Source of the DNA: Zetaproteobacteria bacterium
GTDB taxonomy: Bacteria; Pseudomonadota; Zetaproteobacteria; Mariprofundales; Mariprofundaceae
NCBI GenBank assembly: GCA_003233235.1
Contig: QILF01000023.1
Span: forward strand, 1-32,689
DNA: 32,689 nucleotides
Direction: 5' to 3'
Part shown: positions 1 through 8,549 of the stretch, one piece after another
Layout of the letters: each line of letters begins with the position of its first letter
Numbering within the stretch: the stretch's first letter is position 1
Notes under the pieces: generated by a model
What the model saw: the letters and a program-made list of their open reading frames with translations, nothing else
The model's database searches: none
What the model was told of the DNA's origin: nothing
Position numbers and translations under genes: made by a program

Positions 1-81
1 GGGCGTAGCCATGTTTACGGGCATCTGAGCAAGGATTCGTTGCGGGCAAAGGAACAAGCAAGGGCGCGGCAGTATTTGTGA
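1..81 (+). CDS. C-terminal fragment of unidentified protein (partial)
   Basis: Frame 1 is open from the first base to a TGA at 79-81 and encodes 26 residues, rich in Arg, Ala and Lys, containing the stretch HVYGHLSKDSLRAKE. This loosely resembles the last helix of tyrosine recombinases, where the catalytic Tyr is followed by a His-Leu pair, but the fragment is too short to identify. It could be a chance open frame. No start is visible because the gene would begin before the window. Confidence 0.3.
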   Translation, partial: GRSHVYGHLSKDSLRAKEQARARQYL

Positions 82-225
82 ATAATGCAGGCTAGGTCCT
101 GTTTATATAAATCCAAGCGAAATGCAATCATGCGATTGGATGCGTACATGGTGTGCATTGGTGCAATAATCGAACTTGCATCATCGGCAAAAGCGTACAT
201 CCTTCGCCACCACTGGAGACAAATA

Positions 226-771
226 ATGAGTGATAATGCTATCATATATTTTGAGGCCAATCGGCCCGTACAAACACTGATTCCGGCGATTCGTTCGCTG
301 GTCAGCCAACCACGGGCATTTTTTGCATCCCTGCCGACAGCAATCTATTATCGGGACAGCCTGTTTTTTGCTTCGATTATAGTTTTTGCGCTGAGTGCTC
401 TGTCGATTCCCTTTCTCAGCATGCTCATGCTTTTTCTCTTCCCTTTGACGCTGGGTATTGTGATGATAGGCATGCGGTTTCTCAGTAGCTATCTCAGATG
501 GGCGGCATCCAGTTTCGCCAAGACGCGTTTACCGACGGCCCATGCCTTTCAGCTTTCCGCCTACGCTTTCCTGCCAATGATGTTTTCAGCATTGTCCTGG
601 TTTGGCATCGCAGCACTGCTGGCAAGTATGTATTTGCTTTGGCTTGGGCTGGTTACAAATTGTCGTATTCAATCCACTACGGCCCTGTTGATGATTGCCG
701 TACCTTTTGTTGTCGTGACAATGATTGGTAGCGCAATGATGTTCATTTTGTCGCAGGTAACAATAAGCTGA
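226..771 (+). CDS. Yip1-domain-like integral membrane protein
   Basis: A 181-residue protein that is almost wholly hydrophobic after residue 40, with about five predicted membrane segments (roughly 42-60, 62-82, 105-125, 128-148 and 155-178). The layout and the alternation of short polar loops fit bacterial Yip1/YIPF-type membrane proteins, whose function is mostly unknown. I chose the ATG at 226 rather than the longer frame from 85 because GGAG lies at 215-218 and the extra 47 residues are not hydrophobic. The stop codon lies inside a terminator hairpin, so the gene appears to end its transcript. It converges on the cytochrome b561-like gene. The family call rests on composition and topology, not on a catalytic motif. 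Confidence 0.6.
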   Translation: MSDNAIIYFEANRPVQTLIPAIRSLVSQPRAFFASLPTAIYYRDSLFFASIIVFALSALSIPFLSMLMLFLFPLTLGIVMIGMRFLSSYLRWAASSFAKTRLPTAHAFQLSAYAFLPMMFSALSWFGIAALLASMYLLWLGLVTNCRIQSTTALLMIAVPFVVVTMIGSAMMFILSQVTIS

Positions 772-786
772 ACTGTCAGCTTTTTT
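765..786 (+). terminator. Rho-independent terminator after the Yip1-like gene
   Basis: A 7-bp perfect stem (AAGCTGA, 765-771, with TCAGCTT, 776-782) has a 4-base loop and is followed by T residues to 786. The stop codon of the membrane-protein gene (769-771) is inside the left arm. It lies between two convergent genes. The minus strand has A-rich then T-containing flanks, so it may act in both directions. Confidence 0.75.
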
Positions 787-794
787 ACGCTTGC

Positions 795-1439
795 CTACTC
801 GCCTCCGGGTTTGATTCGCGCGATGATATTGTGACCCTGCCGCTGATGCAGAATTACGGCCAGAATATGTGCTGCTAGCAATGCCTCTAAAAAGCCCGCG
901 ATGACTTCATGCGTCTCGCCAAGCAAGTCAATCAATGCGGTTTGCCGCCCGTGTTCGTTCCAGGCAAAAAACAAAACAGTACCGATTATCGCCATACACG
1001 TTACGGAAAGAATAATCAGACCATGCACGCTCCCGGCAACAGCTTTACTTTCTTCCGGCGGCGCGAGTTTAAGCCGTGTTAAACCGGCAAACAGCGTCTT
1101 TGATTCCTCAATCAGAGTCTTACATCCGGAGGCACAGACATACGGAAACAAATCTCGCCAGCCCGCTCCCGGTATCGTAGTAAATGCCAAAATAAGCCGT
1201 ATTAGAACCAGTGCAACAATAAACAGGCCGAGAAATTCATGTACCTCAAAGCCCAGCGTCTCCTCGACAATCACACCGGTATGGCCTTCGTACGCGAAAG
1301 CGAAAGGAATCTGCAAAAATGCATGTCCGGGTTCATCTCCAGCGCCCGGCACATTCATCAATTCACCAATTGCGATTTGAATCAATACGGACATGGCCAG
1401 CAAAGCATGCAAGATTCGAACAGGTTTCCCGTAAGTCAT
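795..1439 (-). CDS. Cytochrome b561-family membrane protein
   Basis: A 214-residue membrane protein of the bacterial cytochrome b561 / hydrogenase-type b family, which passes electrons between the quinone pool and periplasmic or soluble partners through haem b. About four hydrophobic segments carry histidines at the expected places: H11 in the first, H67 in the second (VHEFLG), H139 in the third (VHG), and H177, H191 and H198 near or in the fourth. The loop at about 90-130 is cytoplasmic or periplasmic; topology was not resolved. The start at 1439 has GGAG about 8 bases upstream on the minus strand. It lies downstream of argG, with 111 bases between, and could be read through from it. The partner protein is not in the window. 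Confidence 0.75.
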   Translation of the reverse strand: MTYGKPVRILHALLAMSVLIQIAIGELMNVPGAGDEPGHAFLQIPFAFAYEGHTGVIVEETLGFEVHEFLGLFIVALVLIRLILAFTTIPGAGWRDLFPYVCASGCKTLIEESKTLFAGLTRLKLAPPEESKAVAGSVHGLIILSVTCMAIIGTVLFFAWNEHGRQTALIDLLGETHEVIAGFLEALLAAHILAVILHQRQGHNIIARIKPGGE

Positions 1440-1535
1440 TAAAAAGCTCCAGAGATTAGAATTGCATGATATTTATGTGCGCACGGAAAATCTGTGCCGT
1501 TATTCTGGTGTGGAATTAAAAACGCCTGCTCCGGC

Positions 1536-1550
1536 AATGATGTGTCATCA

Positions 1551-1552
<2 letters not shown>
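1536..1552 (-). terminator. Hairpin overlapping the argG stop codon
   Basis: AATGATG (1536-1542) and CATCATT (1546-1552) form a perfect 7-bp stem with a 3-base loop that includes most of the argG stop codon. On the minus strand a short GC-rich stretch and then TTTTT follow about 15 bases later, so this is not a textbook terminator. It may be a weak terminator or a 3'-end stabilising structure. Confidence 0.35.
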
Positions 1553-2765
<1,213 letters not shown>

Positions 2766-2819
2766 TCAGCCAGTCTCCAACTTGCAAGGTATACCGGATT
2801 TCACCGGCAGCGAGCTATA

Positions 2820-3818
2820 CTACACGCTAGCCGCATCGCAAACCACGGCGATGTTGTTAGGTAAGGAATGAGGGTCAGGCTTTCGTAATTTGGTATTTTC
2901 CTTTAACCCAGCAAGAACATCTCGAAAAGCGCCATCCTCAGCCATCCGTTTTTCAATCTTTCTAACGGCTGTACTCATGGTTGCAATATCTCGGTTAAAG
3001 AAGTGTGCAATAGAAGTCAGCGATTCATCACCACACTCGCGCATAAGCCATGCGATCACAGCGCGCGCTTCTGCCTGTTTTCTGATTCTGTTGCGCTCAG
3101 ATAAACTGGCTGGCGTAAGTTTGTAATGTCTAGCCACCAGTTCAATACACTGATCCAAACTCACTTTTTGAACAATCGCAGCATCACCAGCCAATGATTT
3201 CTCGGCAAATGTGTCATCACCCAACACCCGTGAATCAGCGGAACCACAGTGAAATTCCGGTCTATGCTGCTCAGACAAGCCATCAAACACAAAGCTGGCA
3301 TATTTTGATCTGGCATCTGCCAGTTCAGACGAGAAATGCGACAACACAGCATCACAAGTCAGCCACGGCAAGCTTTTATGCCCCAAATATGCCAGATGGC
3401 TACTCCATAAATAATCAGAAGGCTCTTTTACCATATCGGCTCGTACTGGGTTTAAATGCGTATAACGCACAAGTTCAAGCAGATAACTTTCCTCATCCAC
3501 CAACAACGCTTTAAATCGCCCCTGAAACAAGTGACCAACACGTTTTTGTTGGCTATTAAACCAGAGCGTATAGCGGAAAGATAAATTTTGCATAATGCGT
3601 GAAAGCGGAATCTTCCCGACCTGAATGACCAAGTGAACATGGTTGTCCATCAGGCAAAATGCATGAATCCTATGCCCGAAACGCTCAACACCTTCCTGCA
3701 TCAGTAAATAAAAACGCAGCCGGTCTTCATCGCCATGAAATATCCCATCACCGCCATTGCCGCGAAGCATCACATGGTAATAACCACCCTCAATATGGAT
3801 TCTTGGTTGACGAGCCAT
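2820..3818 (-). mobile_element. RAYT: REP-associated tyrosine transposase with DnaA-like C-terminal domain
   Basis: A 332-residue Y1 transposase of the IS200-like REP-associated group. The HUH motif is H60-V-H62 (DNHVHLV). The likely nucleophile is Y112 in ESYLLELVRY, followed by the family signature THLNPVRA at 120-127. Residues of about 225-310 (helical, with RAVIAWLMREC and SIAHFFNRDIATMSTAVRKIE) resemble the C-terminal DNA-binding domain of DnaA, a known RAYT fusion. The frame is complete, so it may be active. Inverted copies of a GGGTCAGGCTTTC repeat sit at both ends; the downstream one encodes the protein's own tail (KLRKPDPHS). These proteins are thought to recognise and move single-stranded REP hairpins. 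Confidence 0.88.
2869..2893 (+). repeat. REP-like repeat, copy 1 (inside RAYT 3' end)
   Basis: TGAGGGTCAGGCTTTC followed by GTAATTTGG. It is nearly identical to copies at 4457-4472 and 4476-4499 and is an inverted match to 3850-3871. It forms the right-hand boundary of the RAYT gene when read on the minus strand, and lies within the last 25 codons. Confidence 0.8.
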
Positions 3819-3849
3819 GTGGAAACAATAATCGGCACAACATAAATAT

Positions 3850-3871
3850 CAAGTTATGAAAGCCTGACCCC
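3850..3871 (-). repeat. REP-like repeat, copy 2 (inverted, upstream of RAYT)
   Basis: Read on the minus strand this is GGGGTCAGGCTTTCATAACTTG, the same motif as the copy in the RAYT 3' end but in opposite orientation. The transposase gene is therefore bracketed by imperfect inverted repeats of about 22 bp. Confidence 0.8.
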
Positions 3872-3907
3872 GACGCCCCGGCGCATGACTCCGGCGCATA
3901 AAGCAAG

Positions 3908-4279
3908 TCAAAAGCCCTGATACCATTGAGTCCCGCTGCTTCTCTGTTGAACAGCAGGGGTACGTGGCCGAGTAACGATGATTTGATTATTCTCACGTTG
4001 CGCTCTTCTGAAGGCTCTGTTTTCACGCTGAATTCTCTCATGCCGTCTCGCTTTCCGATCCCATCTTTCTGCCATCGCTGTGAAATTCCTAGACCTTTCT
4101 TCATGTATATTTGCAGCTTCGTCATCGCCGCTTGCACGTGCCCTCGCTGCAGCTCTATCACTTGTTTCAATGATTCTCCAGAGGGGTGAACGCTCAAACC
4201 CAAATGCCTGTGAGGGAAAAGAAACCCAACAGGTTATGATGATTAGTGGTAGTGATAAGGTCACGAAAAGCATTTTCAT
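3908..4279 (-). CDS. Small secreted, highly charged hypothetical protein
   Basis: A 123-residue protein of unknown function. A signal peptide is visible: a Lys at position 2, a hydrophobic core from about 4 to 19, and a likely cleavage after SQA at residue 25. The mature part is very rich in Arg, Glu and Ala (about 40-95) and looks helical, possibly a short coiled coil; it ends with a Gln/Ser/Gly-rich tail. AAGGAG lies 9 bases before the ATG at 4279, which supports the start. It stands between argF and the RAYT gene and is not an arginine enzyme. I recognise no family. Confidence 0.7.
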   Translation of the reverse strand: MKMLFVTLSLPLIIITCWVSFPSQAFGFERSPLWRIIETSDRAAARARASGDDEAANIHEERSRNFTAMAERWDRKARRHERIQRENRAFRRAQRENNQIIVTRPRTPAVQQRSSGTQWYQGF

Positions 4280-4456
4280 GATATTTTTCTCCTTGTTTGT
4301 TTTAATATCAGTAATTATCCAGCATCAAAATGAGTACGGCAAGCAACCATTCTGACACATAGGGGGTTCCTGTAAAACATAGGCTTTCACACTCTTCCTG
4401 AATCCCCTTGCCCGACACCAACCGTGGCACAGAAAAAAAGCTGTAAATCCCCCTAA

Positions 4457-4499
4457 TGAGGGTCAGGCTTTCAAATGAGGGTCAGGCTTTCATAATTTG
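4457..4499 (+). repeat. Tandem pair of REP-like repeats, copies 3 and 4
   Basis: TGAGGGTCAGGCTTTC occurs at 4457-4472 and again at 4476-4491, three bases apart; the second continues into ATAATTTG, as at the RAYT borders. They lie in the gap just downstream of argF, 0.6 kb from the RAYT. No transposase adjoins this pair, so it is probably a non-autonomous copy mobilised by the RAYT. Confidence 0.8.
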
Positions 4500-4542
4500 A
4501 TAATTGCGCAATTAAAGCCCTTAACTTCCCCGCAAGTGCTGT

Positions 4543-5448
4543 TTAAGCAAGACAGAACTCAAGCAGCGCCTTTTGTGCATGCAGACGGTTTTCCGCTTCA
4601 TCCCAAACCACCGATTGGCTGCCGTCGATCACCTCGCCAGTCACCTCTTCGCCGCGATGCGCAGGCAGGCAATGCATAAATAGTGCGTCGGGATGCGCCG
4701 CGTGCATCAGCGTCTTGTTGACCTGAAAATCGGCAAACGCCTTTTCGCGAACGGCCTGTTCCTTCTCCTGCCCCATGGATGCCCACACATCGGTGGTAAG
4801 CAAATCCGCATCTTTGGCCGCAGCCAGCGGGCTGGCGCTCAAGGTTACCTCCGCACCAAGTGTGCGTGCGGCGTCAAGCAATCGCGGATCCGGGCAGTAA
4901 TTTTTGGGGCAGGCGATATTCAGGCGATAACCGAAAGAAACCGCGCCATTAATCCACGAATGCGCCATATTATTGCCGTCACCGATCCATGCTACGGTCT
5001 TACCCTTGATACAGTCGCGATGCTCCTCGTAGGTAAACACATCAGCAAGAATCTGGCAGGGGTGCGTCCAATCGGTCAGTGCATTAATCACCGGCACAGT
5101 TGAAAATTCGGCAAAGCGTTGCAGAACATCGTGACCGTAGGTGCGAATGATAATCCCGTCCACCATCCGCGACAGCACACGTGCCGAATCCTCCACCGGT
5201 TCACCGCGACCCAATTGGGTCGTGCTGGAATGCAAAAACAAGGCGTGGCCGCCGAGTTGAAACATGCCGACCTCGAAAGAAACGCGTGTACGTGTGCTGG
5301 CTTTGTCGAAAATCATGCCCAGCGTTTTGCCTTCCAATGGCCGATGCGGCTTGCCTTCTTTGAGTTTCTTTTTGATTTTAGCTGCGCGTTTGAGGATATG
5401 CCGTGCTTCATCGCCGGTAATATCCAGTAACGTGATAAAATGTTTCAT
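4543..5448 (-). CDS. argF: Ornithine carbamoyltransferase
   Basis: Transfers the carbamoyl group from carbamoyl phosphate to ornithine, giving citrulline, in the cytoplasm; normally a trimer. The 301-residue length is typical of the anabolic enzyme. The carbamoyl-phosphate loop STRTR is at 51-55, the DWTHPCQ segment binds phosphate and carbamoyl groups, and the ornithine-binding HCLPAHRG motif is near residue 260. Its start overlaps the end of argD by 4 bases, so the two are translationally coupled. The product feeds argG further along the same strand. Confidence 0.97.
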   Translation of the reverse strand: MKHFITLLDITGDEARHILKRAAKIKKKLKEGKPHRPLEGKTLGMIFDKASTRTRVSFEVGMFQLGGHALFLHSSTTQLGRGEPVEDSARVLSRMVDGIIIRTYGHDVLQRFAEFSTVPVINALTDWTHPCQILADVFTYEEHRDCIKGKTVAWIGDGNNMAHSWINGAVSFGYRLNIACPKNYCPDPRLLDAARTLGAEVTLSASPLAAAKDADLLTTDVWASMGQEKEQAVREKAFADFQVNKTLMHAAHPDALFMHCLPAHRGEEVTGEVIDGSQSVVWDEAENRLHAQKALLEFCLA

Positions 5449-6614
5449 GTAAACACTCCTTTGCAGGCAGCGCTCAGCTTATCCAGTGCTTCGTTCACCT
5501 CGCTAGCGCTTACATTAAGTGGCGGCAGAAACCGCAATACCTGCGGGCCTGCGGGTAAAATGAGCAATCCAAGCTCGCGGCAGGCGGTGATGATGTCGGC
5601 AGCTTGCGTATTCAATGCTGCACCGACCAGCAAGCCGGCCCCGCGCACTTCGCAGATAGCAGGATATTCAAGCCGTAATTTCTCTAATCCTTGCATAAGC
5701 TGAATGCTGCGCAAACGGCAATTCTCCAGCAGGTTTTCATTTTCAATCACATCCAGAACAGTCAGCGCCGCTGTGCAGGAAAGCGGATTGCCGCCAAACG
5801 TGGAGCCGTGTGTTCCGGGTCCAAAAGAAGCTGCCACTTTGTCGTTGGCCAGCATCGCACCAATCGGAATACCACCACCCAAACCTTTGGCCAAGGTCAG
5901 AATATCCGGACGAATTTCCGCTTGTTCATAGGCAAACATGCTGCCGCAACGTCCCACGCCGGTTTGCACCTCATCAAGCAACAACAATATGCCATGCCGG
6001 TCGCAAAGTGCGCGCACCTGCTTCAAATAATCTGCATGCGCAATATTCACCCCGCCTTCGCCCTGCAACGGCTCCAGTAATACGGCAGCGGTTTGCTCGT
6101 TAATTGCGGCCTCCAGCGCGGCAATATCGTTCAGTGGCACATGCAAAAAGCCCGGCGGCAACGGGTCAAAACCCACCTTCACTTTATCCTGTCCGGTGGC
6201 AGTCAGGGTGTTGAGGGTGCGCCCGTGAAAAGATTTCGTGGCGGTAATGATATTTCTTTTCGATGAATGTTTATCGTAAAAATACTTGCGTGCCAATTTA
6301 ATAGCCGCTTCGTTGGCTTCGGCACCGGAATTGCAGAAAAACACCTTTCCAAGCCCGGAAAGCGCAGCCAATCGGGCGGCAAGTTGCTGCTGCGCCGGAA
6401 TGTGAAACAAATTCGAGCAGTGCAGCATGGTTTTCGCCTGTTCGCAAAGCGCCTTGCTCAGTGCCGGATGTGCGTAACCCAGCGTATTGACTGCAATGCC
6501 GGAGATGAAATCAAGGTATTCTTTGCCTGTGTCATCCCATACACGACAGCCTTTACCGCGTATCAGTTGTACGGGATAACGGGTATAGGTATTCATGATT
6601 GCCTGACTATTCAT
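5445..6614 (-). CDS. argD: Acetylornithine aminotransferase
   Basis: A PLP-dependent class III aminotransferase that converts N-acetylglutamate semialdehyde to N-acetylornithine; family members often also act on succinyldiaminopimelate in lysine synthesis. The 389-residue length is usual. It shows the cofactor-site segments FCNSGAEANEAAIKLAR and LLDEVQTGVGRCG, and the Schiff-base lysine in LAKGLGGGIPIGA. The start at 6614 is uncertain: a second ATG at 6596 (residue 7) is equally good, and neither has a strong ribosome site. The XRE regulator gene ends 33 bases upstream on the same strand, so it may be co-transcribed with argD-argF. Confidence 0.96.
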   Translation of the reverse strand: MNSQAIMNTYTRYPVQLIRGKGCRVWDDTGKEYLDFISGIAVNTLGYAHPALSKALCEQAKTMLHCSNLFHIPAQQQLAARLAALSGLGKVFFCNSGAEANEAAIKLARKYFYDKHSSKRNIITATKSFHGRTLNTLTATGQDKVKVGFDPLPPGFLHVPLNDIAALEAAINEQTAAVLLEPLQGEGGVNIAHADYLKQVRALCDRHGILLLLDEVQTGVGRCGSMFAYEQAEIRPDILTLAKGLGGGIPIGAMLANDKVAASFGPGTHGSTFGGNPLSCTAALTVLDVIENENLLENCRLRSIQLMQGLEKLRLEYPAICEVRGAGLLVGAALNTQAADIITACRELGLLILPAGPQVLRFLPPLNVSASEVNEALDKLSAACKGVFT

Positions 6615-6647
6615 GCACCGCAGTCTAACCGGAACACGTACGGGTTG

Positions 6648-7127
6648 TCAGGCGTGTTCGGGGTCAGAACCTTTTTCCAATTTGCGAATGTCTTTAATTT
6701 CGCGTTCGGCAAGAAGATGTCCGCGTTTTATACCCTCCTCAATAGCGGATTGGATATGGTGCTTAATCAAGGTTTGCTCGGTATCGCTGCATTGTTTCAA
6801 ACCGTTTGCGGATAGCTTGTCTTGAATCAACCGGACAAGACTGTGAATAAGCTGATGATACGTATCATATGAGCGGGCAGCCGGTTCGGCGGTTGTGTGA
6901 TAGGAAGGTTTGCCTTCAGGATCCACCAGCGAGCCGAGGGATACATTCAGTGCTGTCGCAATACGTTCCAGTGCTTCAAGAGACAAACCAGCCATGCCAC
7001 GTTCAGCACGGCTTAATTGCCCCGGATCAACCTCAGCCATGACTGCCAGTCGATGAATGCTGAGCATGGGATATTGAGATTGCCGCAGGATACGGATTCG
7101 TCCGCCGATTTTTTTCTGTAAAAACAT
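6648..7127 (-). CDS. XRE-family helix-turn-helix regulator
   Basis: A 159-residue protein with an N-terminal Cro/C1-type HTH domain at about 8-66: RIRILRQ, then HRLAVMAEVDPGQLSRAERG as the helix-turn-helix, then LSLEALERIATALNVSLGSLV. The C-terminal part (about 85-159) is helical and unidentified; it may dimerise or sense a ligand. I placed the start at 7127 because the longer frame adds 51 residues that run through the inverted repeats of the upstream region. It is divergent from the receiver gene at 7248 and lies just upstream of argD on the same strand, so it may control either one, but neither is shown. Confidence 0.8.
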   Translation of the reverse strand: MFLQKKIGGRIRILRQSQYPMLSIHRLAVMAEVDPGQLSRAERGMAGLSLEALERIATALNVSLGSLVDPEGKPSYHTTAEPAARSYDTYHQLIHSLVRLIQDKLSANGLKQCSDTEQTLIKHHIQSAIEEGIKRGHLLAEREIKDIRKLEKGSDPEHA

Positions 7128-7160
7128 ATGTCGTATTCTTTTGACATTAGACCTGTTCGG

Positions 7161-7203
7161 CAATGTTACATCAACATGACATTGACTTGTAAACATTGTT
7201 GAT
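7161..7203. promoter_or_regulatory. Interleaved dyads between the XRE and receiver genes
   Basis: Two inverted repeats overlap in the 120-bp divergent intergenic region. CAATGTTACA (7161-7170) pairs with TGTAAACATTG (7188-7198), with one extra base. ATCAACA (7170-7176) pairs with TGTTGAT (7197-7203). This arrangement is typical of an operator bound by a dimeric repressor, most simply the XRE protein itself. A TTGACA-like hexamer occurs at 7141-7146, but I see no convincing -10 with it. Confidence 0.5.
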
Positions 7204-7247
7204 AAAGCATTACGAGATAAAGGTGGGTATGGGGGGAGATTAAAAAC

Positions 7248-7646
7248 ATGCGCGAACATAAAACGCACTGCACGATTCATGTGGTGGACGACGAAGATAG
7301 CGTGCGCGATATTCTTTTACGAATACTGCACACCTACGGTTTTCAAGTTCAAACATTCGATTCCGCTGAGAGCTATCTCGAATCCATGCAATATGAAAAT
7401 TTTGATATTCCTGGCATACTGCTTTCGGATATCGACATGCCCGGTATGAATGGTTTTCAATTGCTTCGCGAGGTGCAGCAGCGACATCCTGCGGTTTGTT
7501 GTATGTTGATGTCTGGCGATCCGGATCAGTGCACAGAAGAAAGTTTGAAGCAATATGCTCTTGCCGGGCGGGTTCGCCATGTTTTCGCAAAACCGTTTCG
7601 CGCGATGGACCTAAAAAGCATATTGGATGAAGTGACAGGAAATTAA
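7248..7646 (+). CDS. Stand-alone response-regulator receiver protein
   Basis: A 132-residue CheY-like receiver with no output domain. The acidic pocket is D14-D15 (VVDDED), the phospho-acceptor is D61 in LLSDIDMPGMNG, S89 is in MSGD, and the conserved lysine is K115 in AKPF. The sequence is closest in style to the FixJ/NarL receiver group. A strong GGGGGGAG ribosome site lies 9 bases before the ATG. No histidine kinase is nearby, so its partner is encoded elsewhere. It may signal by protein contact, possibly with the divergent XRE regulator, which is inference. Confidence 0.88.
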   Translation: MREHKTHCTIHVVDDEDSVRDILLRILHTYGFQVQTFDSAESYLESMQYENFDIPGILLSDIDMPGMNGFQLLREVQQRHPAVCCMLMSGDPDQCTEESLKQYALAGRVRHVFAKPFRAMDLKSILDEVTGN

Positions 7647-7653
7647 TTCCGCT

Positions 7654-7862
7654 TTTTCCATGCCGTAGATTTACCATCGGTCCGGCAGTCTGCTAGGAGT
7701 TTATCGGACTTAGGGTAATCGTAGCGAGCAGGTGGGAGAACGCGCCAAAAACAGCATAACTTTGAGACGCATAGTGGTAACGATGCAACGATAAATCCGG
7801 ATGTTTTGGGCCGTTATCCCTGCCGCGCAGTAGATTTCTCATAAGTCCGACAGACTGCTAGG
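7654..7862. repeat. Cluster of three related repeat ends around CTAG
   Basis: Three related ends are visible. Copy A (about 7654-7692) and copy C (about 7822-7857) are direct repeats sharing GTAGATTT, TCCG, and CAGNCTG followed by CTAGG. Copy B (7697-7745) is inverted: its first 16 bases match the reverse complement of copy C's end at 11 or more positions, and further inside both share a CAGG...AACG...CCAAAA stretch. CTAG occurs at 7693-7696 and 7858-7861, as expected for a target duplication flanking the B-C element of about 160 bp. Copy A abuts the same CTAG from the other side. No transposase frame is present, so this is a non-autonomous MITE-like or REP-like element. It fills the whole gap before trpF. 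Confidence 0.65.
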
Positions 7863-7870
7863 CTTGCGTC

Positions 7871-8512
7871 ATGAACGGAATATCCACATCACATCGTGTA
7901 CGCCTCAAAGTTTGCGGAATAACGCGGATTGAGGATGCCTTATTGGCTGCAAATATCGGTGCGGATGCTATCGGGTTTGTATTTTACGATAAGTCACCCC
8001 GCTTCATTTCACCGATAAAGGCTGCGGCGATTATCCGTGAATTACCGCCTTTTGTTTCCGCAGTCGGTTTGTTCGTTAACGCCAGTCAGCAGGAAATCAA
8101 TGTGGCCCTCGCCACATGCCCGCTGGATATTCTGCAATTGCACGGCGATGAATCACCTGAATTCTGTGCCGCCCAGCAGTGCCGCGTGATTAAAGCACTG
8201 CCAATTCGCGAGGCTTCCGATGTGCAGGCGATTGCCGCCTATGATTGCCCTGTTCTCCTTGATGCCAAAGCGCCACCCGGTGTGTATGGCGGCACGGGCA
8301 TGGTTTTTGACTGGTCGCTGGTCGCTGATTTACAGCATCGACATCCGTTGCTGCTCGCTGGTGGACTAAATGCCGATAATATTGCGGCAGCACTCGCTGT
8401 TCGCCATTGGTATGCGCTGGATGTATCCTCGGGCGTTGAAACTGCACCCGGCATCAAAGATGCCGTAGCGTTGCAGCGTCTGATGAAGCGCGTGCAAAGC
8501 CGGAGCGTTTGA
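7871..8512 (+). CDS. trpF: Phosphoribosylanthranilate isomerase
   Basis: Catalyses the Amadori rearrangement of phosphoribosylanthranilate in tryptophan synthesis; a monofunctional TIM-barrel of 213 residues. The general base is C15 in KVCGIT, the general acid is D131 in LLDAKAPPG, and the phosphate-binding loops GGTG and [10 protein letters not shown] are intact. The ATG at 7871 is the only sensible start, with AGG at 7860-7862 supplied by the end of the adjoining repeat element. It begins the trpFBA-accD-folC run. Confidence 0.96.
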   Translation: MNGISTSHRVRLKVCGITRIEDALLAANIGADAIGFVFYDKSPRFISPIKAAAIIRELPPFVSAVGLFVNASQQEINVALATCPLDILQLHGDESPEFCAAQQCRVIKALPIREASDVQAIAAYDCPVLLDAKAPPGVYGGTGMVFDWSLVADLQHRHPLLLAGGLNADNIAAALAVRHWYALDVSSGVETAPGIKDAVALQRLMKRVQSRSV

Positions 8513-8549
8513 ATTGAATGAAAAAACAGGATTAAGCAAGGAAACATCC

